Source of the DNA: Neoechinorhynchus agilis
Taxonomy: Eukaryota > Acanthocephala
DNA: 64,000 nt
Assembly: GCA_051530055.1 (NCBI GenBank)
Contig: CM121341.1
Coordinates: 18,290,001 to 18,354,000 of the forward strand
Direction of reading: 5' to 3'
Below, in pieces: positions 33,395-44,880 of this stretch; the stretch's first letter is position 1, and each line of letters begins with the position of its first letter. The translations under genes and the position numbers were made by a program. The notes beneath the pieces are model-generated. The model was given only the letters and a program-made list of their open reading frames with translations. It did not search any database and was not told the DNA's origin.

Positions 33395-33640
33395 TTGGAG
33401 CCCAATCTTTCCTTAATAACCGGATAACATGGAAAGACTCCTAATCGGTTATCTCATGTACAAAGCCTCCGATCGCACATTAACATGCCTTCAAAAACAA
33501 GTCCCACCTCCCTTGCCTTCAACGTCCGTCATCCAGACACCGTTTAGCAAAGATAGATGCTGGCAAGTGTGTGGACCGTGTATTTGTTACACAAATAAAA
33601 CGTGTTTATATAAGTACTGATGCCGATTTTTGATTAAAGG
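33395..33640 (+). mobile_element. Family J LINE, 3'-end fragment
   Basis: It matches the 3' end of the family J element at 53455-53690 almost base for base, ending in an AATAAAACGTG-type tail and TTTATATA. It is severely 5'-truncated and otherwise non-coding. It shows where the true 3' end of family J lies. Confidence 0.85.
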
Positions 33641-33735
33641 GTGTAAAACTCCGCCAGCTAATATCCATCCATCAAATGCTTTAAAATATTATTTTTTGAA
33701 TGCTACTAACAACATTTAATCTTCCCAGAAACATG

Positions 33736-35354
33736 CTAAACGGTTACGAAGTAACTGTTTTGATTGCATAAGTTTGTATGAGTCGCTGATCGTTGGCATT
33801 CTGAGGTTGGAAATAGCGTCACGGAATCGTTCACCGTTTCACGTAACAAATTACCACCATTGCGGTCCGAATAAAGGTTGTTTGAAGTGGATGCAACCAA
33901 AGTATACATTCCGTAGTCCGCGGAGTCTACATTGAAGATAGTTAGGCGCACTAAAAGACATTCGTTTTCACAGAATTCTTGGTCTATATCGAAAGCATCC
34001 CATTGATATTTATAGTTATTGAACACAGGTTCCTTTAAGCCATTAGACCTAACGAAGTGCCACGACAAATCGGGGAAAGGAAATGCATATTTCACATAAC
34101 AATCAAGCGTAACGTGAACGCGGTAGTTTGGAACCTGACCGAGTCTCTTTGGATTACATTGGACTTCTTGAGCCGAAAGTTGTTGATGTACCTTTATCAT
34201 TAGTTTGTACTCATTTGATCCAGCATCATTAAAGGCCATGCAAGTATATATACCGGAATCCGTGGACGAAACGTTTTTTAATTTACTTGCCGTTAATTGG
34301 TGATTTATGGGAAGAAAAGCAGTGGGTTAATTCATAAATCTCAACTTACGAGAACATGCAAAAAATTTCAAGTGGTATTTTTGGGTATGTGGCGGTGGGG
34401 AAAAAATTAAATCAAAGAATGACTTTAATTGAAAATGCGATAAAGTGAAACCATCAATAGAAAATCCTTCGGGATGATGGAGTTGCAAATATTCGATTAA
34501 TTTACAGTGACTGGTTGGGTGTGGCTCCCTCGTAAAATATTTAAATTCATAAAATATTTTTCATCTGGGATTGTGATCCCTACATCTTCGACCATAGAAT
34601 GAAACGTGCGTTATAATTTCTAAATGCAAATAATATTCAATTTGAGAAAAATGATCGAATATACACCAATTACAGCGGCTAAATGTGCCACGGTCTGCAA
34701 TTAAGCAATTTTGCTTATACCACGCTATGCTCGGCTTTGGGTATCCAATTGCGCTGCAATCAAGATTGATATCCGATCCTGCATCCAAAATAATATCTTG
34801 GTTTCTACATGAAATCAATGGTTCACCTGTAAGTTATTTTTAGATCGATTAAAAATACGTTTATTTAAATATTACTGATTACATTTAAGGTACGACTGGA
34901 GAAAATCTCAGGTAAATCACATACTTGACATCGAAGTTCGCCTGAATCGTGGAACAAAAGAGATTCAAAGGAGAGTGTAGATGATCCTCGAGCAATGTTA
35001 TGATGAACGTGTATTCGATGAGCTTCATAGAGTACATTATTTCCTGAAGCTATAAGTATTTCGGAATCTAAATGGAGGTGTGACTGCAAATTTCCCAATG
35101 ACTATTTTCTTACCATCATTTTTCCTCCTGAGGATCCAATTGATGCATGTAACATGAGTTGTAATTAACGAGCAAGAACAGTTAAGAGCTTTTCCTCGTT
35201 TCGGAGATAAATATGGACTGAATTCAATCCCGTATGTTTGTTTTAGTTGAAACGCTGGTGGTGCAATAGACTTGAGTGGTTCCGCTTTTATTGGTATGCA
35301 ATTGATGGAACATAGGACGACAAGAGTGTGCAACATGATTTCGGTAAATAGCAA
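33736..35354 (-). CDS. Immunoglobulin-superfamily secreted or cell-surface protein
   Basis: The start Met at 35354, or the one six codons on, leads a hydrophobic signal peptide (MLHTLVVLCSINC). Ig domain 1: CINWIL ... LTFESLLFHDSGELRCQ-type ending. Its two halves are joined by a 46-bp GT-AG intron at 35068-35113, giving RRKNDDSEILIASG. Ig domain 2 (about 34561-34818): INLDCSAIGYPKPSIAWYKQ. A further domain (about 34239-33736 plus upstream) begins with an STDSGIYTCMAFNDAGS-type end, then VTLDCYVKYAFPFPDLSWHF and VDSADYGMYTLVAS. The Cys-Trp-(D.G.Y.C) spacing is classic I-set or V-set. No transmembrane segment or GPI signal was found, and exon joins in 34280-34560 and 34818-34865 are not fully resolved. 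The specific family is unknown. Confidence 0.7.
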
Positions 35355-35755
35355 AAGATTTTAAACTTTTGCAAGAAGTAAAATGAAAAGAACTTTAGGT
35401 CTCCGCTCATTTTCCATAATAAAACTAAGTTATGTAACCAACACAATATCAACAGTGTTGCTACACTTTGTTGCAACCTTTTTATATTTGAGCGAAATAA
35501 TGGATTTTAGACGGCTACTTTCTGCAACTTATGATATATAATCCTTCGAAATTGTTAATAGCAACGCCCGATATTGACAGATTCTTGCTAGTCGATGAAG
35601 ACGTACGAGAAATTTACGAATCGAAAGCAAAAAGTTAGCAATAATGCATAATGATTTTTCCGGAAAAACCGTCTTATTTGACATCTTAACCGATTGCGAA
35701 AACATAACGTATTATTTATAATCCAGCAAAACTATGTAACCTGGACAAATTATTA
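35355..35755. other. Unassigned sequence
   Basis: AT-rich upstream flank of the Ig gene. It presumably contains its promoter. No ORF or repeat is recognised. Confidence 0.4.
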
Positions 35756-36226
35756 TTGCAGACTCGATGGTGGAGGACCGGACGGGATAACTGTGTTCCC
35801 GTGGTGAGAAGGGAAATCCCTTCTCTGGGACGCCACTTGTGTTGACACCCTTGCCCTGTTCAATTTAAGATATTCCTCACGATGCGAAGGAAACGCTGCA
35901 ATTGCCGTGGAGGAACGCAAGCGGGGAAGTACGCCGAGATCTTGAGGGCACACCACTTCGTCCCTTTCGGCGTTGAGACGCTCGGAGCCTTCGGTGCTGA
36001 TGCCAAGAGCTTCACGGCGGATCTATCAAGGAAGATGATGATAGCAACCGGAGACCCAAGAGCAGGAACGTTCTTCCTACAAAACATAGGTCTCGCGATC
36101 CAGCACGGCAACGCTGCAAGTGTCCTTGCTACGATTCCGAGTGGCGAAGAGATGGATGTGGGAAGCAGGCAACGACTTTATGCGGAAATAAAAAAGATTC
36201 TGGCTAAAAAAAGGGTAATGCGTTAA
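35756..36226 (+). mobile_element. Family R LINE, 3' fragment
   Basis: It starts at LDGGGPDGITVFPW of the endonuclease core and runs through a YAEILRAHHFVPFGVE-type C-terminal domain (ETLGAFGADAKSF, MIATGDPRAGTFF, LAIQHGNAASVLAT). It is close to identical with the minus-strand copy at 19600-19960. It is severely 5'-truncated. Confidence 0.8.
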
Positions 36227-36344
36227 AAAATTCAAGCGAAATAACCGGCAAAAATGCATGTTCATGCACAAGATAAATTTTATTTTTAACGGAAGACATA
36301 TTTTTTTCGAATCGATAAACATTTTTAACAATTCAAACAATCTG

Positions 36345-37150
36345 TTTGAAGCACACTCACCACCTCCCGCCAAATTCCAGCTTTTGTCCTTCCTCGACCG
36401 TCGCCATCACGCTGGCAGCATTGCCCCGTTGTACTGCCAGCGAGATATTTTGTCGAAGGAATACGCCTGCTCATGAGTCTCCGGTTGCCTCTCTCAATTT
36501 TTTCGAGAGATCCTGGAGCAGAGAGAGTGCCGAGCTGCCGAGCGCTCCATACGTCTCTACCCCAAAGGGGACAAAATAGTGAGCCTCGATAACTGAATAT
36601 ATTTCCGTATTTTCCTCCATTCCGCTGCACTGGCTGCATCTCCAGCGATTTCGAGAGAGTAGGGAATGTTGCTCACTGCGAGGGTGTCCACACACGTGGC
36701 GTCCCGGAGAAGGCATCTGCCCTCCCCCACGGGAAGACCGAAATTCCATCGGGCCTATGGCCGTCTAGTCGACAAAGGTGCGCGGGTTCCAGGATGTTCG
36801 GGAAGTTCGCCGTTCTCAACGCCCGAGAAATTGCGTTATTGATTTCAGAATGGCGTGAGAACCTTCCTCCTGACCTTCTGCAGACGAGACCATAAGGATA
36901 CTGCGATCCTCGTTACCTCATCAGTAAGAAGAGTTCCCACTGATGCCAGAGGAACAGCCTCCAACCACGCCCCAGATTCTCGTGCTGAAACTACCAACAG
37001 TCTAGTTCAGACGACCCCATCGCGAGAACCGGAAAGTAGATAACTGTGAGCTCTCGCGACAAGCGGTCCGTCCCAGATCGACTGTCTGAGGCCATTCACG
37101 GGAACATGGTTAGCGCCTATCTGCTGGCGCCATTCCTCAACCGCCACCAG
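36345..37150 (-). mobile_element. Family R LINE, 3' fragment
   Basis: Minus strand. It resembles 30484-31350 over most of its length, including the Cys/His cluster flank, the endonuclease core and VPFGVETYGALGSSALSLL. It is internally shortened (the Cys/His cluster itself is missing near 36890) and broken in frame. It lies tail-to-tail with the plus-strand fragment at 35756-36226. Confidence 0.75.
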
Positions 37151-37224
37151 TCATTTTGCTGAAATAACAATAAATTCAATTTATCACAATACCTTATTTT
37201 TGTAATAATAACACGTTTTATATG

Positions 37225-37560
37225 TTAATGTAAAACGAATATGGCCCATGTACTTTTGGATCCTCATAAACACCCAAATTCTGGTAAGATAGATGAATGT
37301 GGCTATTGATTTTTGAGTGGATTACGAGTAGGTTCGGATGGGAATATCCGGTAGGTTTGGAATTCCATTCTTGTGAGAATTGGTGATCGATATCCAAGAA
37401 GATTGGGCAGATTGGACAGTGTGGTAAAAGGAGCGGAGATAGAGAGGTGCGAGGTATAGGAGGATGAAAGGAATTTGAATTGCGAGTGTTGTGCTCGTGT
37501 GAAAAGGGTAATAAAATGTGGTAAAGATTGTGGTGGTAGGGTATGGTGAAAATCTTATAT
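37225..37560 (-). mobile_element. Family J LINE, 3' fragment (second subfamily)
   Basis: The minus strand reads LYHILLPFSHEHNTRNSNSF and continues with a C/T-rich tail. It matches the 3' part of 12347-14602 (12370-12520) and of 56700-57250. The subfamily tail differs from the AATAAAACGTG tail of 33.4 and 53.6 kb. Confidence 0.7.
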
Positions 37561-37850
37561 AAGCAAGCAAATGTAATTTTCGTTGCAAACTCCTCTATCA
37601 ACGTTGTCCTAAACAAATCGGCATTAACAATTTTAGATGCTATTAATGTGCATTATGGCTATCTTAAAGCAAAGGTTAAGTTTTTGGAACCACCGCGAAC
37701 GAGACACTTTAAGGCGCTTATTTAGTCTGAAAACTTCGAATCAGTCGACTTTAAATATTCGTGCCAAATATTGGTCACGAATTAGCATTCTATTTTTAAG
37801 GCACAAAAAGAAGACAAAATATTTTTTAACAAAAGCCACGATTCAAATAT

Positions 37851-38859
37851 TTAAGGGCTTTCAGTCTCAGAAACTTCTAAATCTTCCAATACTTGCTCTG
37901 GACTTGATTGGATTGTTTTGCGAATATTTGCGACAATTTTTCCAAGGTCCTTTACTTGAAGCATCTTTCTATCCACAAGCGTTTGATTACGATAAAAATC
38001 GCGTTTATAGCTTTTGAGAATTTCCTCATCCTTAATGATAAAGGCTTCGCGCTTTGCTTTAAGTTCCTGTTCTTTTTTACGAATATTTTTTTTCGATGTG
38101 ATGAGTCTTGAACGTTGCTTCTCTTGTATCTTATTGGTTTATTCCGCTTTGTGACAGAAAACAATAGGAAGTAGAAGCAAAGTGGAATGAACTCATAGCA
38201 GCTAGAACGTTGAACTTCGATTCGGTCATATTGATCTTTTCTAACATTTCCTTAAATAAATCCATCCTGCGGAAACAGTTTCTAGCTGTAGCTTCAAGTA
38301 GCTCAGTTGTTTCGGGTCTTAAGATTACAGTGATTCGAATGAGTTCCTCTAAAGGGTGACTTAAATTATGCAGCAACTTGATTTAAGTGACTCACGAAGG
38401 TAGTTGTCTAATACAGATGATCCTTCAAAACAAAGCGCATACTCGGGCATATCTTCTTCAGTAAATCTCAAATGCGACGCGTCTAAGCATTAAAATTTAC
38501 CGATTTATTTTTTTCATTTCACTTGCCAACACATTTCGAACCCGGATAATATCATCCATTGATGGTTTTTTTACACTTGCTCGCTTCACAATAACTTCCC
38601 TTTCTGTCATTGTTATTCTAAACGCGGTAAATACTTGCGATGTATCCCCATAACTATTAAGTGTGACTTACTTAGGTTTTAAATGAGCATTTAGTCGGGT
38701 ACGCAATTGATTGATCTTTGCATCGTTTACGGTTATAGATATTTCCTCTTCCATACTTCCTCCATGTCGCGATATTCTTGTTATTTCAGTCAGCAAAAAG
38801 GGTGACTCCATGAATTGTTGTTTTTTAGAATTTTTGTTTTGATTAAAAGCCGTTGCCAT
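37851..38859 (-). CDS. Coiled-coil protein of unknown function, five or more exons
   Basis: Exons were found by following short GT-AG introns: 38859-38672, 38617-38501, 38466-38396 and 38348 to about 38220, then a last exon ending at 37851. Introns are 54, 34 and 47 bp; the fourth is about 62 bp if the acceptor is ACAAAG. The protein starts MATAFNQNKNSKKQQF. It contains MDDIIRVRNVLASEMKKINR, YALCFEGSSVLDNYLQELIR and TTELLEATARNCFRRMDLF, and ends with a strongly charged helix (KKEQELKAKREAFIIKDEE, DLEVSETESP). Length is about 260-280 residues. The pattern suits a cilium, centrosome or complex-scaffold protein, but I do not recognise it. Splicing keeps one frame through four joins, which is good evidence that it is a real gene. 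Confidence 0.65.
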
Positions 38860-39469
38860 GGCAAAAGGTTCGCACTTTTAGAATTGGCTCGACCAGGGTT
38901 TTTTGCATCCAATGCCCACGATCTCGCCTTTCATTATTACGCGGAGTGAATATGCTTACTAATTTCATATTTAAAAACTTAAAAATCCGACAAATCGTAA
39001 TATTAGGGCTTTTCAAACGTTCTTGAAACTCAGAACGCAAAGGAAATTTCACACTATTCCAAAATTATTTGCATCCATTTGGAATTATTTTTTGCTAAAT
39101 TTTTGACAAATAATTTAGGGAACTTTTTAAACTTAAAATTAAGAATCCGTTTATATCTGCGACCTACACTTACCGTCAATCTACGTAACTCTTATTTAAA
39201 CACTTTTAGAACATTTGATGCAATACTTTCTCGAGTAATTTTCACATTATTTCAAAAAAAGTAGAATCCCACAATCTCTTATATTTCAAAAACTGCTATA
39301 CTCAGTTTTGTCGAAACGACCGAGCAGTATTTAGGATTTTTATTCATTTCTTACAAGCAATTTTTTCAATTTATGAAAGTTCCAAGGGGGACGAAGGAAC
39401 ATCTTTATCCTCTATAGTATCGAGAATCCAGCATTCCGTTTCTGAATCGTACAGTTGATTCTCTGATAA
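38860..39469. other. Upstream flank of the coiled-coil gene
   Basis: AT-rich. A minus-strand open frame at 38843-39052 ends just after the coiled-coil gene's ATG in another frame and has no recognisable domain. I see nothing else here. Confidence 0.35.
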
Positions 39470-39860
39470 AAATAATTGGCTGCACGGCGGTCCTTTGTTG
39501 TTACGATTTTACAACCTTGGTTAAAAATTCTGCGGTGCTTGGTCCGGCGGCACCAATTGTCTCAATGGCGAGTGGTGTCTAAAACGTAGAGAGATCAATC
39601 GATCCATTTGTACTTCTTCCTTTTTCGGTCTCCCGCCCTTTTCACCACCTCGGATCTTGAAACTGCAAGAGACAAGTTGCTCTTAGCAATCGTAGTCGGA
39701 CAGATGGAGTCCCAAGAAGACGGCCTTTTTCCCACAGAACTGTGGATGTGCTGTCGGTTATTTTTCCGTCATCTCTGTTCAAACCGGCTTCCTCGATGGT
39801 GCCCGGCTATCGTTTAGGGGCAATTGAGTCTGCACAGAAGCGAGACAAAAGGAGCGGTCT
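39470..39860 (-). mobile_element. Family R LINE, old fragment (second subfamily)
   Basis: The minus strand gives EEAGLNRDDGK and VLWEKGRLLG (the endonuclease core region, with RPDG already lost) and further on TPLAIETIGAAGPSTAEFL (C-terminal block, cf. VPFGVETLGAFG elsewhere). It is much more diverged than the copies at 19.6, 30.5, 35.8 and 36.4 kb. Confidence 0.6.
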
Positions 39861-40509
39861 TCCATTTTAGTACCAATCGACAGGATTCATAAAACGTGAA
39901 AACTACCTAGCGAGTAAGCGTGCTCGTTCTTTGGGGGAATTCCTTCTCAAACTATGGGTCCTACCAATGTTTTTTTATTGTTGTATCCGATGGGAAAATC
40001 AGTTCCAGATTGCTTTCATTGCTTTGTCACAGGATCTTTCTTTACTTGCTGCGCTCCACTGTAAAAGCACTCCATAGTTTGAATCGATTCTCGTTCGTAT
40101 CGATTCATTATGACGACTATGTTTACATGGCAGTCAGTATATAAATAGTACCGCAATCAAATACAACAGCTCTTCTCATGTTTTAGTTCAGGTAATAGCG
40201 ACATTTGTAAACCTTGAATTCTACAAATGTAAATCTCGAATCATACACATACTTGACAATTGTTTTATAACGATCACGTCAATAATTGTCGATCAGATCA
40301 ACAAAATCTACGATTTGCAATGTGGTGAAGACGTTTGCCGTAGCATAGAAACGTAAGTTTCCGAAGCGTTACAGTCTACAAAAAAGACTGCATTGAGTTC
40401 TATCTCCGACTGTCTGTAACATAATTTTCAAAGTATTTAAATAGAGGTAAGGATTACTGTTGAAAGCGTATATTTTATCCATATTTACTAACACGGAATT
40501 TTCACTGCC
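39861..40509. other. Intergenic, probable 5' flank of the PHD gene
   Basis: No protein or repeat match recognised. A short plus-strand ORF (39920-40144) has no support. Confidence 0.35.
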
Positions 40510-41617
40510 ATGCTCATTGGTGTCCCGACACCCCGTCGTTTGTCTTTCTCCAATTCCCTCAGTGTTTCAGAAATGGATCCTCAATCGGAAATAACGCAGA
40601 ACGGCCAGTCTATGTTAAATCAACAAACCAGCGAAATTGATGTCGATGGATCAATTACTGATTGCAATCATAAATGTAGTGTTTCCAATGAAATAACAGT
40701 GCATCGCCAAGATGCATGTGGAGTAACAACGATTGAAAAGGTCATCAGTGTACAGGATGACAACCGAGTGGATTCTATGCATACTGATCAAGAAATACCT
40801 ACTGATTTGGAGTGTCCGGCAGTTGACATAAAAGAAGAAGCACCTAAACCTCTACGAAAACGAAAACCTGCCGATGATTCGCCTCCAAAACCAGTAAAAC
40901 GAAAGAGAAACAAGAAGAAGAAAAAGGAAACATTTTTTGACGACGAGGCTCAAATAATAGGACGCCAGCTCCAAGCAAAGTACGGTCCAAAGAAAAGAGA
41001 CGATGCCAAGATTGCCGAATCTAGAGCGTGTTTCCTTTCGCAGGATCAATCTGGCAAATATTGCCTTCATGTTCCAACGTTCGTATCACAAAGAGTGACA
41101 AGAAAGGCGAAAATAGGCCAGGCTGAGACTTTGCTTCGATGTCCTCGGACTAACGGTTCGACCTGCCCTTCCATGGGTACCAAATGCTGTCTTTGCAATA
41201 GGAGAGATACTACTTCTGGTTTATATGACAATCTATACGGTCCATATGTGGCACCCAAATCGATCATTCCACTCATTGCACCTGGAAATATTTGTGAACA
41301 CAATAAAAATCTGAATTTCAACGAGGTTCTTATTTTTCATCGAGATTCTGATTGATAAGATTTGGTTCCACGAAATGTGCGTTGGTGGTACTAAACGGCT
41401 CAGAATTGAAAGACGTCGTTTGCGAGGATTAGAAAAGGCGTTGTTGAAGGCGAGTGAGTGTCAATGCGAATTGTGTGGAGAAAAAATGGCTTCGATTGAT
41501 TGCACTGCTTGTGGTCGAATGTTCCACTTCCCATGCGCATTACAAGACCGAGGAGAGTTTCTAGAAAGAAATATGTACTTTTCATGCCGAAAATGCCTTG
41601 ATAGTAACAATCAGTGA
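40510..41617 (+). CDS. Extended-PHD-finger nuclear protein (TCF20/RAI1/PHF-like)
   Basis: Two exons, 40510-41325 and 41360-41617, are joined across a 34-bp GT-AG intron to give about 357 residues. The N-terminal 115 residues are acidic and polar. A basic stretch follows (KRKPADDSPPKPVKRKRNKK) that looks like a nuclear localisation signal. The C-terminus is a Cys/His-rich extended PHD: CPRTNGSTCPSMGTKCCLC, LYDNLYGPYV, then IWFHEMCVGG across the intron, and CQCELCGEKMASIDC, FHFPCAL and SCRKC. The CCLC..GPYV plus WxHExC pattern is typical of the ePHD module of TCF20/RAI1 and related chromatin proteins, which bind nucleosomes or DNA. An AATAAA lies 44 bp after the stop (41661-41666). Unspliced, the frame would end prematurely at 41355. 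Confidence 0.8.
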
Positions 41618-42179
41618 GCTGTGAGTTGTAAGGCGATAACTTTGTTAGAATTATATCAATAATAAACACAAATAGCTTAAGCGGATTTTGTTAGGGATAT
41701 TGGGAGCATAAAATCACGTTCAATCGATAAGAAATATAATCTCTCGCTGTATACGTGACGAAACTGAACAAAGATATGATTTTTAATGCGAGCTTAAACA
41801 ATGAACATTCTGAATTGAAGATAGCCTTAAATTTTCGAACAGGCGAGCACGAAAGTGAACTTTGATTCGGAAAACAAAGGTGAAAAAATTATATTACCTT
41901 ATATGTAGGAACAAAGATTTCTTAACGTTTATATGTGCAGTACTTTAAAATGGTACTGCATTTTGAAAATTTAAGAAAATTAAAAAATTCATAGAAGTTC
42001 ATTGTATCTGTAAGCTAGTAGATAATATTAATTTATTTTCTTAGACAGAGACGAAAATAACGTTTGTACAGTTTATTATTGGAAATCCTCTAAATTCACA
42101 GTGGCTGATAAAATTTTCCCGATTTTTCAATATAGACATATCATTTTTTGAAGTCCCTCGTTGCACACCCAGACTTATG
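41618..42179. other. 3' flank and AT-rich spacer
   Basis: Contains the polyadenylation-like AATAAA at 41661-41666 of the PHD gene. No other feature is visible. Confidence 0.4.
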
Positions 42180-43955
42180 TTTTGCAGGAGGAATGCTTGC
42201 GATTTCGTAAGATTAGTCGTTAATAAACAGGTCGGTCGGATAGGAATACTGGTAAAAGTAGAACGGTCAAGAGACTTGTTAAGGACACAGATGAGTAAAA
42301 TGCTGGGATTTCTATTTCTGTTGCGCGTAGAACATCAAAATCTCCCAAGTGAACTGAAAGCGAGGCTTGATGCCACGCCGGGTAGGAAAAATTAACATTT
42401 ATGATACCGGTAATTATGCGACGGATGTCTTCTTCGAACATGGTAAGGGTTTCCCTTTGGAAGCACGGTACACAGGGAAAAAGGAAATTCACTTTCGGCA
42501 GGTCGAAGAATTAAGGAGGCGCCGTGTTTCGCTAATTTTAGCAGCTTCTGCGCTACTTCGCTGAGTTGATTTACTGCCGAGTTTACTTATGAAGGTTGGA
42601 TTTGCTGCAGAAAGGTGCACCGAGCAGATTTGCCTAGAGCAAGTCGCTATTTCTCGTTTCTGAGATAACATCGATGAGAGGATGTATTGTTGAAGCTTCT
42701 TTTGCGATAATCTCGCATTTTTCGGACCTTAGAAGCAATCACAATAAGGCACCTTTTTCACGAATTAGCTCTATGTCGTTGGCAAGGGCAGCGATAGGTC
42801 ATCCTATGCTGCAGTTGTCTAGCTACCAAATAACCAGCGACGACGAAAGGCTGTGGCTTAGCTCATTGACATTAAGTGCAAACAGAAGAAGGCCTAGTTA
42901 TTTCGAGAGACTATCACATTGTCGCTAAATATCAAGTCGCTATCTTTGTCGTAATACATTGCGGCGAATGGTACTAAGCCCAGGAACTCCTTTTCAATCC
43001 AACTGATGGAATTGAGGGCATTCGCGAAGTATAGATTGAATATGGCAAGGCCATGTTCGGCAAAACACTTTGCTTGTCCAAGAGCACCACCATCGAGTTA
43101 AAAATGGTAGGAGCTTGTCGATCAGCCAAGGAGATGCGAGTTTGCAGGCAATCTTGGCAGATAATCGGCGGAAAGTACAACCAATTGCTATGGGGCCTTA
43201 ATCTGCTGTATTTTTTGCTAAACTCGATCAAATTCGCTCTGCAAATGATGGGTAATATCGACGGCGCAGTTTTACAGCTGATTAACGCGCGAGTAAGCTG
43301 GCCAAGTGATTTTATCAAACAGCTCCAAGCTGTACCACTCGACGTGACACTAAAGTCTCGAAGACGGGGGCCGATAGTATTGCAGATTCCGAATTGTAGG
43401 ATCGGAAGCCAGCGACCGTTGATGAGCATCCGTGACTTGGCCGGATGGTCACAGGCCCTCTTTTGGGTTGAATATCTAGGACCATTTCGATAATTCGCTG
43501 GTCACGAGAAAGATGCCTATCATTTGATGCAAGCACTTGAACGTTACCTGGTATATTATCGTCCTCTTTTCTTTATTCTGCATTTTAGTGTCTCCGTCTT
43601 CCGGCCGCTTACTTCGAGGACTTGAATCAGACAATTTACAGATTGCAGCCTTAAGCGTAAAACCTAAAGAGGTTGTAGGTTGGAAACGCGGAGTGGGCAA
43701 TTCCGTTTTAGCGAAATCGTTAACCGCATCCATGAAGTATCCGAGTTTCGCCGCTATCTTAGATCTCGCTGATCGAGGGATTCGTCGAATTAAGCGAGCG
43801 TTTTGTGCTAGGATGTGCGGTAATACAGCCACATCTTCCTTGATTGGATTGGCTGTTGGTGCAATATTTTATTCTAGACACACCTCATTGCTCACAGGAA
43901 GGGTCTTCGAAGGTGGCTTCTCTGAGCCGGTACATAATGATCCTTGACCGTGGCG
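42180..43955 (-). mobile_element. Family R LINE, second subfamily, long decayed copy
   Basis: Minus strand. The N-terminal linker at about 43476-43832 reads VLPHILAQNARLIRRIPRSA and FMDAVNDFAK, equivalent to RVLPRNALKRIPKG at 4500 in the plus-strand copy. The middle (about 42970-43430) is RT-like but heavily degraded. The post-RT block at about 42300-42490 reads IRRIITGIINVNFSYPAWHQ with LSVHLGDFDVLRATEIEIPA. The Cys/His and endonuclease parts are absent. It is closest to the subfamily at 1690-2692. Stops in every frame show it is long dead. Confidence 0.65.
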
Positions 43956-44261
43956 AGGTTCGACTCGACTGGTTCAAAATTACGTAAGCGTACGGCGCAC
44001 CCGCATCTCAGTTGGCTGCTGTTTCATGACCATTGGTTGTCCCACTGTTTTCGAAAGGAACACGGGCGCGCCGGCTGCGGCGGTGATCCTCATTTATGCT
44101 CGAAGAAAGATCTGCACAGATCAAATAACATGCATTAAAAATGCTACAACATATTTTCAACTTGAAAATCATGCAGATATGGACGTAATAATAAATTTAA
44201 GTCAAGCATCCTTAGTCCAACTCATTCACATACACGCAAAATCAATTTATATAATTTAGTC

Positions 44262-44425
44262 GCTTCATAAGGAAATATTTCGTAGCAATAACATACGTTT
44301 TAACCGGGGTGCGGAAAAACACTTACAATGACTGATGAAGCCAGGCTTCCTCGCGAAATATTTCTTAACAATAAAATACGTTTAAACCGGGAATATATTC
44401 ACCACAATTTTAACTCGATCATTCC
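44262..44425 (+). repeat. Penelope-like terminal fragment with hammerhead-like motif
   Basis: It matches the flank at 32020-32190: GAAATATTTCG near its start, then CACTTACAATGACTGATGAAG, a hairpin, GAAATATTTC and a stretch ending in a TTCACCACAATTTTAAC-type sequence. It looks like a solo terminal piece of the same Penelope-like family. The motif itself is at 44332-44373, where the hairpin arms GCCAGG / CCTCGC pair except for one C-C mismatch. Confidence 0.55.
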
Positions 44426-44880
44426 GTAGGATTTTGCTTATACGAAAAATGAAATATTTTGGCTTTACCTTTTTGCGGAATGAAGCAATTTACTTGCTTA
44501 TGGCACCTACCTAAGTTTTCTGTGAAACTTAATCGCTTCCTGTTTATATAGATTGTTCAATTCGAAAATTTTCGGCTATTTTTGAATGATTCTTAATTAA
44601 AATCATTTTAGCTGCCAATTTAAACTAATCTCATTATCGATCAACATAGTTATTTACCTTCTGCTTTTAAATTCGACAATGATCTCTGTCCGACTAAGCG
44701 AGGAAAGGTGAGCATTGGGCATAGGATTAAAGAGATTGAAAATCCTGTATGATTGTGCAGTCAAAAAATTTAACTATCAATTTTAGCTAACTTTACTTGA
44801 CGATCCTATCATCCACTAACATTGCACAACATTTCAAGTGCGTTTAATATACACTAACATACTTCTAATCAATTCGACGT

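Noticed and set aside
43537-43947. Plus-strand ORF with a hydrophobic start as a membrane protein
   Set aside because: It is the antisense of the family R LINE N-terminal linker, whose minus-strand reading matches other copies.
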